Shown here: one piece after another, positions 24,850 through 33,550 of the stretch | Layout of the letters: each line of letters begins with the position of its first letter | Numbering within the stretch: the first letter of the stretch is position 1 | NCBI RefSeq assembly: GCF_029258205.1 | Contig: NZ_JARHZJ010000079.1 | Coordinates: 1 to 46,118, forward strand | DNA: 46,118 bases | Direction: 5' to 3' | Origin: Clostridium sp. | Lineage (GTDB): Bacteria > Bacillota > Clostridia > Clostridiales > Clostridiaceae | Program-made: the position numbers and the translations under genes | Notes under the pieces: model-generated | What the model was told of the DNA's origin: nothing | Seen by the model: the letters and a program-made list of their open reading frames with translations, nothing else | Database searches by the model: none

Positions 24850-26568
24850 ATGAGCTTTGAAATTGGTAGAAAACAATATTCAGATATGTTCGGGCCTACT
24901 ACAGGAGATAGTATAAGACTTGGAGATACAAATTTATTTGCAAAAATAGAAAAAGATATGACTGTATATGGAGACGAAAGTAAATTTGGAGGCGGAAAAA
25001 CTCTAAGAGATGGTATGGGAGTAAGTGCAACTGAAACAAGAAGAGACAATCTTTTAGTTGTAGATACTATCATAACTAGCGTTGTAATAATTGATTATAC
25101 TGGAGTTTATAAAGCTGATATTGGTATAAGAGATGGTAAAATCGCTTGTATAGGTAAAGGTGGAAATCCTGCTCTTATGGACAACGTAGATTTTATTGTT
25201 GGTGCAAGTACAGAAGCTATATCAGGTGAAGGACTTATAGTAACAGCAGGAGCTATTGATACACACGTACACTTTATAACACCAGGAATAATTGAAGCTG
25301 GATTAGATAATGGTGTTACTACAATCATAGGTGGAGGAACAGGTCCAGCAGATGGAACTAACTCTGCAACTACTACACCAGGAGCTTGGCATATTCATAA
25401 AATGTTAAAAGCAGCAGAACAATTCCCAATAAACATAGGTTTATTAGCTAAAGGTATGGGAGCAACTGAAGAAGTTGTTGGAGAACAAATAGAAGCTGGA
25501 GCTATGGGTGTAAAAATACACGAAGACTGGGGAGCAACTGGATCAGGTATCGATTATACATTAAGAGCTGCTGATAAATATGACGTACAAGTTGCTATTC
25601 ACACAGATACATTAAATGAAGGTGGATTCGTAGAATACACTATTAAGAGATTTGGTGGAAGAACTATACATACATTCCATACAGAAGGTGCCGGTGGTGG
25701 ACATGCTCCTGACATCATAGAAGCAGCAGGAATTAACAATGTATTACCATCATCAACAAGTCCAACAATACCATATAGTAAAAACACTATTACAGAACAC
25801 TTAGATATGTTAATGGTTTGTCACCATTTAGATCCTAAAATTCCTGAAGATGTAGCATTTGCAGATTCAAGAATAAGAAAACAAACAATAGCAGCAGAAG
25901 ACGTATTACAAGATATGGGTGCTATCAGTATAATGAGTTCTGACTGTATGGCTATGGGTAGAATTGGTGAAGTTGTTATGAGAACATGGCAATTAGCTGA
26001 TAAAATGAAGAAACAACGTGGACAAGCAGAAGGTGATTCAGAATACTCAGATAACAACAGAATCAAAAGATACATTGCTAAATACACAATTAACCCTGCA
26101 ATAACTGTAGGAATATCAGATTACATTGGATCAGTTGAAGTTGGAAAATATGCTGATTTAGTATTCTGGGAGCCACAAATGTTTGGTGCTAAACCAAAAA
26201 TGATAATGAAGAGTGGAATGCTTAGCTATGGAGTAATAGGTGATGCAAGCTCAAGTATAATTACTCCAGAACCAAGAATGTTAAAACCTTTCTGGGGAGC
26301 TAATGGAAGTGCTAAGTATGATATAAATATGACATTTGTATCAAGATATGCATATGAGCATGGAATAAAAGAAGAGCTTAACTTAAGAAAAAATATATTA
26401 CCAGTTGGAAAAGTTAGAAATTTAACTAAGAAAGACTTAATATTTAATGATGCTTCTCCAAACATTCATGTAGACCCACAAACTTACGACGTTACAATTG
26501 ATGGAGAATTAATCACTTGTGATCCAGCTAACGAAGTAGCTTTAACTCAAAGATATTTCTTATATTAA
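24850..26568 (+). CDS. ureC: urease subunit alpha (catalytic)
   Basis: 572 aa, full length. All active-site residues are present, offset by +5 from Klebsiella numbering: Ni ligands His139 and His141 (THVHF), Lys222 to be carbamylated (GVKIHEDWG), His251, His277 ([14 protein letters not shown]) and Asp365 (SSDCMAMGR), plus flap Cys324 in MVCHHLD. The enzyme should therefore be a genuine nickel urease once matured. The coding sequence looks richer in C-ending codons than its neighbours, which may reflect high expression or different ancestry. ATG with AGGAGGT. Two hairpins follow before ureE. Confidence 0.98.
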   Translation: MSFEIGRKQYSDMFGPTTGDSIRLGDTNLFAKIEKDMTVYGDESKFGGGKTLRDGMGVSATETRRDNLLVVDTIITSVVIIDYTGVYKADIGIRDGKIACIGKGGNPALMDNVDFIVGASTEAISGEGLIVTAGAIDTHVHFITPGIIEAGLDNGVTTIIGGGTGPADGTNSATTTPGAWHIHKMLKAAEQFPINIGLLAKGMGATEEVVGEQIEAGAMGVKIHEDWGATGSGIDYTLRAADKYDVQVAIHTDTLNEGGFVEYTIKRFGGRTIHTFHTEGAGGGHAPDIIEAAGINNVLPSSTSPTIPYSKNTITEHLDMLMVCHHLDPKIPEDVAFADSRIRKQTIAAEDVLQDMGAISIMSSDCMAMGRIGEVVMRTWQLADKMKKQRGQAEGDSEYSDNNRIKRYIAKYTINPAITVGISDYIGSVEVGKYADLVFWEPQMFGAKPKMIMKSGMLSYGVIGDASSSIITPEPRMLKPFWGANGSAKYDINMTFVSRYAYEHGIKEELNLRKNILPVGKVRNLTKKDLIFNDASPNIHVDPQTYDVTIDGELITCDPANEVALTQRYFLY

Positions 26569-26573
26569 TTTAA

Positions 26574-26610
26574 TTTGATTTATTAATATGTCTCATATTA
26601 ATAAATCAAA
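26574..26610 (+). other. intra-operon hairpin 1 between ureC and ureE
   Basis: A perfect 17-bp inverted repeat (26574-26590 with 26594-26610) with a TCT loop and no T tail. It could protect the ureABC mRNA 3' end or slow polymerase, giving more structural subunits than accessory proteins. Confidence 0.6.
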
Positions 26611-26616
26611 TAATCT

Positions 26617-26680
26617 ATAATCTTGTTCTTCTTTCTTTTATTAGTTAATTTTTAAGGAAGAAGAGCAAGATTATGTAATT
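26617..26680 (+). terminator. intra-operon hairpin 2 / partial terminator between ureC and ureE
   Basis: ATAATCTTGTTCTTC, starting at 26617, pairs with the arm ending at 26674 with one G:U pair. The loop is about 25 nt and a T-rich stretch follows. Together with hairpin 1 it fills the only large gap in the ure operon. Confidence 0.5.
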
Positions 26681-26713
26681 TTTTAAGTGAGAAAATAGAA
26701 TTTGGAGGTAAAT

Positions 26714-27166
26714 ATGATTTTTGAAAGCATATTAGGAAATATAAGCGATATAGAAAATTTAGATGATTTTCATGTAGAAGTTATATTTTTAGATAGTGAT
26801 GATTTAGTAAAAAAAATATTAAGAGTTACATCAGATCATGGAAATGAATATGGAATATCATTAAAAAATAGAGAAGAAGAGTTAGTTGATGGTGCTATAT
26901 TATTTAATGATAATAATAATTTAGTTGTTATAAAGACAAATAGTGAAGATGTGATTGTTGTAGAGCCAAAAGATATAAATGAAATGGGAGAAGTTGCACA
27001 TTTACTTGGTAACACTCACGTACCTGTACAAGTTAAAGGTGGAAAAATAATACTTAAGTATGATCAGGTTATTGAAAAAATGATTAAGGATAAAAATATT
27101 AAATATTTTATAGAAAGTATGAAATTAGAAAAGGCTTTAAGACATGTCAATTATGCACACCACTAA
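26714..27166 (+). CDS. ureE: urease accessory protein UreE
   Basis: 150 aa from ATG 26714 (GGAGG at 26704-26708; a TTG at 26702 precedes the ribosome binding site). An N-terminal peptide-binding domain precedes a metal-binding domain with the UreE landmark HLLGNTHVPVQVKGGKIILKYD. The C-terminal tail is short (NYAHH), not the long His-rich tail of Klebsiella UreE, so it probably carries few Ni ions. It is the metallochaperone that hands Ni2+ to UreG. It overlaps ureF by 23 nt. Confidence 0.93.
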   Translation: MIFESILGNISDIENLDDFHVEVIFLDSDDLVKKILRVTSDHGNEYGISLKNREEELVDGAILFNDNNNLVVIKTNSEDVIVVEPKDINEMGEVAHLLGNTHVPVQVKGGKIILKYDQVIEKMIKDKNIKYFIESMKLEKALRHVNYAHH

Positions 27167-27851
27167 TTTAAAAGAGATTCTTAGAGTATTACAAATATGT
27201 GATTCTACTTTCCCTGTAGGTTCATTTAACCATTCATATGGAATGGAAACTTACATGAGAAATGGAAAGATAACTGATCCTGAATCATTAGAAAAGTGGA
27301 TAAATATATTTTTACTTAATCAATTTGTTTATACTGATGGGCTAACAGTTAGATTAGCTTATGAGTATTTACAAAATAATAACATTGAAGCTTTATGGAA
27401 ACTAGATAAATATGTAACTATTCAAAATATAGCTAGAGAGAGTAGAGACGGAGGTAAACTTGTGGCAGCTAGAATGAGTGATTTAATTCTAGATTTATAT
27501 GACATAAGTTTATTAAGAGAATATAGAAAAAGAATGGCAAAAAAAGAGAGTTATGGTCATCCAGCAATTGTATTTGCTATAACTATGATGAACATAGGTG
27601 TTTCGGTAGAAGCAGCAATAATATATTACGGATATAGTATTGTTTCAACACAAGTGCAAAATGCTGTAAGAACTGTACCATTAGGACAGAAGGATGGACA
27701 AATCTTATTAAATAAATCATTTGATATTTTAGAAAAAGCATGCGATAAGGTACTTACTATAAAAGAAAGTGATTTAGGAGCTAATATTCCAGGTCTTGAA
27801 ATGTCACAAATTAACCATGAAACCTTAATATTTAGATTATTTATGTCTTAG
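27144..27851 (+). CDS. ureF: urease accessory protein UreF
   Basis: 235 aa. Family features: LQICDSTFPVGSFNHSYGMETYM near the N terminus, the all-helical core, GHPAIVFA, and TVPLGQKDGQ. UreF forms the UreD-UreF-UreG maturation complex on apo-urease and gates Ni delivery by UreG. ATG at 27144 overlaps ureE by 23 nt; ATG 27153 is an alternative. Gene order C-E-F-G-D is typical of Gram-positive urease operons. Confidence 0.95.
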   Translation: MSIMHTTNLKEILRVLQICDSTFPVGSFNHSYGMETYMRNGKITDPESLEKWINIFLLNQFVYTDGLTVRLAYEYLQNNNIEALWKLDKYVTIQNIARESRDGGKLVAARMSDLILDLYDISLLREYRKRMAKKESYGHPAIVFAITMMNIGVSVEAAIIYYGYSIVSTQVQNAVRTVPLGQKDGQILLNKSFDILEKACDKVLTIKESDLGANIPGLEMSQINHETLIFRLFMS

Positions 27852-27875
27852 TTTAATGTTTAGGAGGAGATAAGT

Positions 27876-28487
27876 ATGAAGCCAGTAGTAATCGGTGTTG
27901 GAGGTCCTGTTGGAGCAGGAAAAACTTTGTTAATAGAAAGATTAACAAGAATGATGAGTAAGGACTATAGTTTAGCTGTAGTAACTAACGATATCTATAC
28001 AAAAGAAGATGCAAAATTTATGGTGAAAAATTCTGTATTAGATGAAGATAGAATAATCGGAGTTGAAACTGGTGGATGTCCACATACTGCAATAAGAGAA
28101 GATGCATCAATGAATTTTGCTGCTATTGATAGCTTAAAAGAAAAATTCAAAGATTTAGATATAATTTTTCTAGAAAGTGGTGGAGATAACTTAGCTGCAA
28201 CATTTAGTCCAGATTTAGTAGATTTTTCAATGTACATAATAGACGTTGCTCAAGGAGAAAAAATTCCAAGAAAAGCAGGACAGGGAATGATAAAAAGCGA
28301 TTTATTCGTTATAAATAAAATTGACTTAGCACCTTATGTTGGAGCAAATTTAGATATAATGAAAGCAGATACACTAGTATTTAGAAAAGAAGGTACATTT
28401 ATATTCACAAACTTAAAAACTGACGAAGGTGTTAGAGAAGTTATGAATTGGATAAAGAAAAATTGTTTATTAGAAGGAATTAAATAG
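27876..28487 (+). CDS. ureG: urease accessory GTPase UreG
   Basis: 203 aa. A SIMIBI-class GTPase with P-loop GGPVGAGKT at the N terminus, [26 protein letters not shown] (the conserved CPH nickel-binding motif), [17 protein letters not shown] and the [11 protein letters not shown] guanine-specificity motif. It couples GTP hydrolysis to nickel insertion into the carbamylated active site of UreC. ATG with AGGAGGAG; its stop codon overlaps the GTG of ureD. Confidence 0.97.
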   Translation: MKPVVIGVGGPVGAGKTLLIERLTRMMSKDYSLAVVTNDIYTKEDAKFMVKNSVLDEDRIIGVETGGCPHTAIREDASMNFAAIDSLKEKFKDLDIIFLESGGDNLAATFSPDLVDFSMYIIDVAQGEKIPRKAGQGMIKSDLFVINKIDLAPYVGANLDIMKADTLVFRKEGTFIFTNLKTDEGVREVMNWIKKNCLLEGIK

Positions 28488-29317
28488 TGATGAGCAATTT
28501 TGATGGGAAAATAAAAATAGTACTTGAAGAAAAAAATAATAATACAGTAATTAATGAAATATATTATGAAGGTGTATCAAAAGTATCTCCTACAATGCAT
28601 TTAGATGATGAAAAAATACCATGTTATTTTTTAATGCATCTAGGTGGAGGATATATAGAAGGTGAAAAGTGTAGTACTTATATTGAACTAAAAGAAAATA
28701 CTAGATGCATACTTACTACACAAGCTCCAACTATCATTTATAAAAGTGTTAATGGAAATTCAAGTAAACAAATGACTTCCATAAAATTAGAGAAAAATAG
28801 CGTTTTAGAGTATATGTTAGATAATACTATACTTTTTAAAGATGCTATATATGAACAAACAACTGATATACATATGGATAAGGATTCAACATTAATATAT
28901 ACTGATGGATTTACATCAGGTTGGTCACCTAATGGAGAAAAATTTAAATATAATTTCGCTCACATGAAAACTAGAGTATTTATAGATGGAGAAATTAAAT
29001 TATTAGATAATTTAATTTTAGATCCAAAAAATAATGATCTTGGAGGATTTGGTTTCTTTGAAGGATATTCTAACTATGGAACAGCAGTTATTATAGATAG
29101 AAGAATAGATGAAAAATTTGTTGAGAAATTAAGAGAAGTAGTAGATGAATTAAAATTAGATATTGATTTTGGAATATCACTTTTAGAAACTAATGGTCTT
29201 GTTATAAGAGTTATAGGTAATCTTACTCAAAATATACATAAAGCTATATATGCGTGTACGAATTATGTTAGAAAAGAATTACTTAATTCTGGTAACTTGT
29301 ACTTAAGAAAATATTAA
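28487..29317 (+). CDS. ureD: urease accessory protein UreD (UreH)
   Basis: 276 aa. Recognised by GGGYIEGEKCSTYIELKENTRCILTTQAPTIIYKS, LEYMLDNTILFKDAIYEQ, YTDGFTSGWSPNGEKF and the TRVFIDGEIKLLDNLIL segment, all typical of UreD/UreH. It binds apo-urease and provides the tunnel for nickel within the UreDFG complex. GTG 28487 overlaps the ureG stop codon; ATG 28490 is equally possible. Last gene of the urease set, with Amt following after 58 nt. Confidence 0.93.
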   Translation: MMSNFDGKIKIVLEEKNNNTVINEIYYEGVSKVSPTMHLDDEKIPCYFLMHLGGGYIEGEKCSTYIELKENTRCILTTQAPTIIYKSVNGNSSKQMTSIKLEKNSVLEYMLDNTILFKDAIYEQTTDIHMDKDSTLIYTDGFTSGWSPNGEKFKYNFAHMKTRVFIDGEIKLLDNLILDPKNNDLGGFGFFEGYSNYGTAVIIDRRIDEKFVEKLREVVDELKLDIDFGISLLETNGLVIRVIGNLTQNIHKAIYACTNYVRKELLNSGNLYLRKY

Positions 29318-29322
29318 TAATT

Positions 29323-29372
29323 AAAGGAAAATTAAATAAAGGAAAATTAAATATTAGAAAGGAAAATTAAAT
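29323..29372 (+). repeat. three copies of a 15-nt Shine-Dalgarno-containing repeat before amt
   Basis: AAAGGAAAATTAAAT occurs at 29323-29337, 29338-29352 and 29358-29372. The first two are exactly tandem and the third follows after ATTAG. Each carries an AAGGA core; only the last is correctly spaced for the amt ATG at 29376. Confidence 0.9.
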
Positions 29373-29375
29373 ATA

Positions 29376-30593
29376 ATGATTGAACAAAGTTTAAATAGTG
29401 GTAATACTACCTTTATGATTTTATGTGTAGCACTTGTGTGTTTAATGACACCAGGACTTGCATTTTTCTATGGAGGATTAGTAAGAAGAAAAAATGTTTT
29501 AACAATATTAATGCAGTCATTTATTTCAGTCGGAATAGTCACTGTAATTTGGATTTTTGGAGGCTATGGATTAGCTTTTGGAGCCGATCACTTTGGAGTA
29601 ATAGGTAGTATAGGAAATTATTTTGGACTAATTAATACAAGTGCATGTATAAACGAAGTATGTGGAAATGGAATACCATTCCTTTTATTTTTTGCTTATC
29701 AATTAATGTTTTGTATTATAGCAGTTCCACTTATGACTGGAGCATTTACAGCTAGAATTAATATAAGAGGTTATATAGGTCTATTAATAACATGGACATT
29801 ATTAATATACATACCAGTATGTCACTGGGTATGGGGAAATGGATTCTTAGCAAAATTAGGATTTGTTGATTTTGCAGGAGGTACAGTAATACATATAACT
29901 GCAGGTTTTGGAGCTTTAGCATGCGTAATATTCTTTGGTAAGAGAATAATAGAAAAAGTTGAAAATAGAAATCATAATAATATTGTATTAGTTGCAATAG
30001 GAACAGGATTATTATGGTTTGGATGGTTTGGATTTAATGCAGGTGGTGCATTAGGAGATCCTAAATTAGAAGCTATAGCAGTTGTAAATACATTCATTGC
30101 ATTAGCAATAGCTATGGTAGTTTGGACAATAATAGTAAAAATAACAAAAGGTAAAGTACCACTTACAGAAGTTTTAACTGGATCAATAGCTGGTCTTGCA
30201 ACAATTACACCATGTGCAGGTTATGTAACACCAAGTTCATCAATTATTATAGGTATAATAGCAGCTATAGGATGTTATTTATTCATAGAAGTAAAAGAAA
30301 AGATGAAGTGGGATGACTCATTAGATGTATGGGCAGTACATGGAATGGGCGGCTTTATGGGAAGTATACTAATAGGAATATTTGCTAATCAAGAAATTGG
30401 AGGAATAGCTGGAGGAGCACACCAATTATTAATTCAAGTAGCAGGTGTTTTACTAGTTACAGTATATTCATTTGTAGTAACATTTATAATATTAAAAGTT
30501 CTTGATGCAACAATTGGAATAAGAACTACAAAAGAAGAGCAATTAAAGGGATTAGACTCAACATTATTAGGACAAGATGCATATAGTCTTTAA
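29376..30593 (+). CDS. amt: ammonium transporter (Amt)
   Basis: 405 aa, eleven predicted membrane helices. Landmarks: MTPGLAFFYGGLVRRKNVL, the twin-His pore (HITAGFGA and HGMGGFMGS), WFGWFGFNAGGAL and GCYLFIEVKEKMKWDDSLD. It conducts ammonium/ammonia across the membrane. Placed right behind the urease genes, it could either recapture ammonia or release the excess formed from urea. No glnK/PII gene accompanies it, which is unusual for amt in nitrogen-control operons and supports a link to urease instead. A strong terminator follows. Confidence 0.96.
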   Translation: MIEQSLNSGNTTFMILCVALVCLMTPGLAFFYGGLVRRKNVLTILMQSFISVGIVTVIWIFGGYGLAFGADHFGVIGSIGNYFGLINTSACINEVCGNGIPFLLFFAYQLMFCIIAVPLMTGAFTARINIRGYIGLLITWTLLIYIPVCHWVWGNGFLAKLGFVDFAGGTVIHITAGFGALACVIFFGKRIIEKVENRNHNNIVLVAIGTGLLWFGWFGFNAGGALGDPKLEAIAVVNTFIALAIAMVVWTIIVKITKGKVPLTEVLTGSIAGLATITPCAGYVTPSSSIIIGIIAAIGCYLFIEVKEKMKWDDSLDVWAVHGMGGFMGSILIGIFANQEIGGIAGGAHQLLIQVAGVLLVTVYSFVVTFIILKVLDATIGIRTTKEEQLKGLDSTLLGQDAYSL

Positions 30594-30635
30594 GATTTAA
30601 AATTATATATTGTAAAGTAGAGAAATTACTTAAAT

Positions 30636-30674
30636 AAAATAAAACTATTACTTAAAAAGTAATAGTTTTATTTT
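30636..30674. terminator. terminator of the ure-amt operon
   Basis: A perfect 18-bp inverted repeat (30636-30653 with 30657-30674), AAA loop, A-rich 5' arm and T-rich 3' arm; it could work in both directions between convergent amt and ureI. Confidence 0.88.
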
Positions 30675-30696
30675 AGAAATTAAATACAAAAAAAAG

Positions 30697-30886
30697 AGCT
30701 ATATCAAAATATAACAATAAAACCAACAAACATATTTGGAGAAATACTAGAATTTGCTAATTATTTATAATGATTATTTCAAAGTTTAAGTAATATCTTT
30801 CAAATAATAATTATAATTTTAAAGCTCATCTAGATATTCTCTTAAAATTGTTTGTAAGTTTTATAAAAGGTTATTTTGATATACAC
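30697..30886. repeat. 190-nt element bounded by 12-bp inverted repeats (MITE-like)
   Basis: TATATCAAAATA (30700-30711) is inversely repeated at 30872-30883. The ~160 nt between are AT-rich and non-coding. The left end shares AGCTATATCAAAATA with the terminator at 16769-16783. It could be a small inverted-repeat element or simply a long-range hairpin. Confidence 0.35.
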
Positions 30887-30946
30887 CCTTCATAATTGAT
30901 TTAAAATTAAGTTGTTTAATCTCTCTTAAAATTAAAAATTTTTTCA

Positions 30947-31462
30947 TTAATTCCAAAGGCTTATTAACATTAAGAATCCAGGAATCCAAGCTGTTACTAT
31001 ACCTTCAAATACACCTAGATATCCAACAAATTTACCAAGTGGTTTTTTAAGTACACATTCAATGAAACCTGTTAGCCATAATAATCCCCATAGGAACCAG
31101 ATGATTCCCATTCTCCAATCATCACCGCCAAAGTGTTTGAATGCTAAAATTCCACAAGGAATAGAGTTTATAGCCACAAATAGACTATACCATCCATAAA
31201 GTCTTGTATCTAATTTGAAAATAGTATTACAAGCTACATAAAGATATGTAAATCCAAATAATAGCCCTGTTGCAGCGGCATAAAAATCCATTACGTCTCC
31301 AGTGAATTTAGCGTGAATAAGAACAATAATATTGCATATTACTGATAAACCACCAGTGAAAATATTCATAACAGCAACAGATTTATCATTTACATTGGTT
31401 AATCTTGCTATACCGTTACTTATTAATACTATTCCGACATATAATAAAACTACTCCTAACAT
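30947..31462 (-). CDS. ureI: UreI/AmiS-family urea channel
   Basis: 171 aa, six membrane helices, the size of AmiS/UreI proteins. Family features: N-terminal MLGVVLLYVGIVLISNGI, the DFYAAATGLLFGFTYLYV segment, RLYGWYSLFVAINSIPCG, and the Trp-rich GIIWFLWGLLWLTGF. In Helicobacter UreI is a proton-gated urea channel; the family also includes amide channels, so gating here is unknown. It lies opposite to the urease operon and divergent from the nickel transporter, with AGGAGG before its ATG. Context makes urea the likely substrate. Confidence 0.9.
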   Translation of the reverse strand: MLGVVLLYVGIVLISNGIARLTNVNDKSVAVMNIFTGGLSVICNIIVLIHAKFTGDVMDFYAAATGLLFGFTYLYVACNTIFKLDTRLYGWYSLFVAINSIPCGILAFKHFGGDDWRMGIIWFLWGLLWLTGFIECVLKKPLGKFVGYLGVFEGIVTAWIPGFLMLISLWN

Positions 31463-31560
31463 ATGTATATCCTCCTATAAAATATAAATTATTTTATAGA
31501 GAAAAACAACTTAAGATAACCATATATAAATTATATAATCTTTAGATACTATTAAAAATG

Positions 31561-31582
31561 ACCATTGATAATAATTTTAAAA
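31561..31582. promoter_or_regulatory. possible Fur-family box in the ureI/nik divergent region
   Basis: ATTGATAATAATTTTAAA resembles the site before the NEAT operon (ATTGATAATCATTTTCAA) but is further from the Fur consensus. It lies between ureI and the nickel transporter operon. A metal-responsive repressor here would make sense, but the match is weak. Confidence 0.25.
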
Positions 31583-31668
31583 AAATGTTGAATTTTTATT
31601 AATATTGTTGGAATAAATAGAATATTGACATTATAAGTCGAAAAATATACAAATTGGGGGGACATTAT

Positions 31669-32652
31669 ATGAAGATTGCATTAAAAGGAATATTTCAATT
31701 TATAGCCACAGTATTTATATTATCTGTAGTTGTATTTTATATGTCTAGAATGTCACCAGGAGATCCACTTAAATCTTATTATGGAGATTCTGTTGAAAGA
31801 ATGAGTTTTGAACAGAGGGAAAAAGCTATGGATAAACTAGGATTAAACAAACCTATTTATGTTCAGTATGGAGTTTGGGTTAAAAGCATTTTAAAAGGTG
31901 ACTTTGGAATTTCTTATAAGTATAAAAGAAATGTTACTGATGTTATAAAAGAAGTTTATAAAAATACAATAATACTTGTAGGAATATCTTATGTGTTAAT
32001 TTTTATAGGTGCTTTGTTTTTAGGAATATATTGTGCAATTCATGAAAATGAGCTTATAGATAAAATAATAATGATGATTGGAAATATTACAACATATATA
32101 CCTTCCTTTTGGATATCGATAATATTAATTTTAATATTTGCAGTTAATTTAAAAATATTGCCAACTGGTGGAGCGTATTGTATAGGAAAAGCTAATGATT
32201 TAGGAGATAGAATTACTCATTTAATATTACCAATAGTAGTATTAGTAACAGGACATTTATGGTATTACGCTTATATGGTAAGAAATAAATTATTAGAGGA
32301 ATTTGGAGAAGAATATGTGTTATTAGCTAAAGCAAAGGGATTAACTAAATATCAAATAGTTTATAAACAATGTTTAAGGAATATAATGCCTTCCTTTATG
32401 TCAACAATGGCTATTTTTATATCTCATATTTTAGCAGGAGCATATATAGTTGAAAGTGTTTTTTCATATCCTGGTTTAGGAAAATTAGCTTTTGAAAGTG
32501 CTAAGTATCATGATTATAACATGCTTATGATAATTTCTCTTATTACTGGAGTGATTGTATTAATTTCTAATTTACTAGTTAAGATAATTAATTCAAAAAT
32601 AGACCCAAGAATAGAAGATAAGGGAGGAATCGTTTTTGAATTTAATGCATAA
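31669..32652 (+). CDS. nikB: nickel/peptide-type ABC transporter permease (NikB/OppB-like)
   Basis: 327 aa from ATG 31669 with a G6 ribosome binding site (31656-31661); an in-frame TTG at 31654 precedes it and is rejected. Six membrane helices; binding-protein-dependent permease motif EEYVLLAKAKGLTKYQIVYKQCLRNIMPS (EAA loop) and the C-terminal YPGLGKLAFESAKYHDY typical of DppB/NikB. First gene of a five-gene importer. The family moves Ni2+, dipeptides or oligopeptides; nickel is inferred because urease, which needs Ni, and a urea channel adjoin it. It overlaps nikC by 17 nt. Confidence 0.85.
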   Translation: MKIALKGIFQFIATVFILSVVVFYMSRMSPGDPLKSYYGDSVERMSFEQREKAMDKLGLNKPIYVQYGVWVKSILKGDFGISYKYKRNVTDVIKEVYKNTIILVGISYVLIFIGALFLGIYCAIHENELIDKIIMMIGNITTYIPSFWISIILILIFAVNLKILPTGGAYCIGKANDLGDRITHLILPIVVLVTGHLWYYAYMVRNKLLEEFGEEYVLLAKAKGLTKYQIVYKQCLRNIMPSFMSTMAIFISHILAGAYIVESVFSYPGLGKLAFESAKYHDYNMLMIISLITGVIVLISNLLVKIINSKIDPRIEDKGGIVFEFNA

Positions 32653-33538
32653 TGATTTTTATATAGTTAATGATAAGAATTTATATATAGATTTAAAAAA
32701 AGAAAATAATAAAAAAGTTAATAAACTTAAAGAATTTCCTATAATTTCAACAATTATATTAACAATAATAATTATTGGGTGTTTATCTTGCAATATTATA
32801 AGCAAGTATGATCCTAAATATATGGATTTAACAAAATGCAATATAGCACCTAATAGTACATTTTTTTTTGGTACAGATTCAATGGGAAAAGATATTTTCT
32901 CACAAATATGGTATGGCGGTAAGATATCATTATTTATAGGTGCTTTTTCTACTATAATAGCAACATTTATAGGAGTTATATATGGCTATATTAGTGGAAT
33001 GTCATCTAAACATGTAGATTATATAATGATGAGAGCCATAGACATAATAATCAGTGTACCATCTATTCTAATTGTTATATTTATGCAAGTTATCATAGGT
33101 AAAAACAATGCCATAGGAATTTCTATTGCCATAGGAATGGTTAGCTGGATGAATATATCAAAAGTTGTTAGAAGTGAGGTTAAGCAAATAAGGAATGCTG
33201 ATTATATATCAGAAGCAAAAATATTGGGGGGGGGATATATATACATATTAAGACAACATTTGTTACCTAATTTTATATCGTCAATAATGTTTATGATAGT
33301 AAGTAATATTGGAAGTGCTATTGCTATTGAATCTACATTAAGTTTCTTAGGAATAGGGTTACCAGTTGAAACAGTATCATGGGGAAGCATGCTTTCTTTA
33401 TCTCAACAAGCGTTACTTTCAAATTATTGGTGGATAATTATAATTCCAGGGTTATTTTTAGTTGTAACTCTTATTTGCTTGGCTAATATAGGAGATTATT
33501 TAAGGAAAAAAAATATAAAAAAATATAATAATTTATAA
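32636..33538 (+). CDS. nikC: nickel/peptide-type ABC transporter permease (NikC/OppC-like)
   Basis: 300 aa from TTG 32636 (AGGGAGG well spaced; ATG 32645 is an alternative). OppC_N-type N terminus, FFGTDSMGKDIFSQIWYGGKISLFIGAF, then the EAA loop EAKILGGGYIYILRQHLLPN, then ESTLSFLGIGLPVETVSWGSML. The EAA loop is encoded by a run of nine G (33226-33234), a striking homopolymer in such AT-rich DNA and a likely slippage site. Loss or gain of one G would truncate the permease and abolish uptake. Partner of NikB in the membrane channel. Confidence 0.85.
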   Translation: MNLMHNDFYIVNDKNLYIDLKKENNKKVNKLKEFPIISTIILTIIIIGCLSCNIISKYDPKYMDLTKCNIAPNSTFFFGTDSMGKDIFSQIWYGGKISLFIGAFSTIIATFIGVIYGYISGMSSKHVDYIMMRAIDIIISVPSILIVIFMQVIIGKNNAIGISIAIGMVSWMNISKVVRSEVKQIRNADYISEAKILGGGYIYILRQHLLPNFISSIMFMIVSNIGSAIAIESTLSFLGIGLPVETVSWGSMLSLSQQALLSNYWWIIIIPGLFLVVTLICLANIGDYLRKKNIKKYNNL

Positions 33539-33550
33539 GGAGTGTTAGCT

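Noticed and set aside
29423-29608. Small plus-strand frame inside amt
   Set aside because: It is an out-of-frame shadow of a well-conserved membrane protein gene and has no ribosome binding site.
31625-31653. TTGACA-based promoter directly before nikB
   Set aside because: Any matching -10 would overlap or abut the ribosome binding site, leaving no room for a transcription start.
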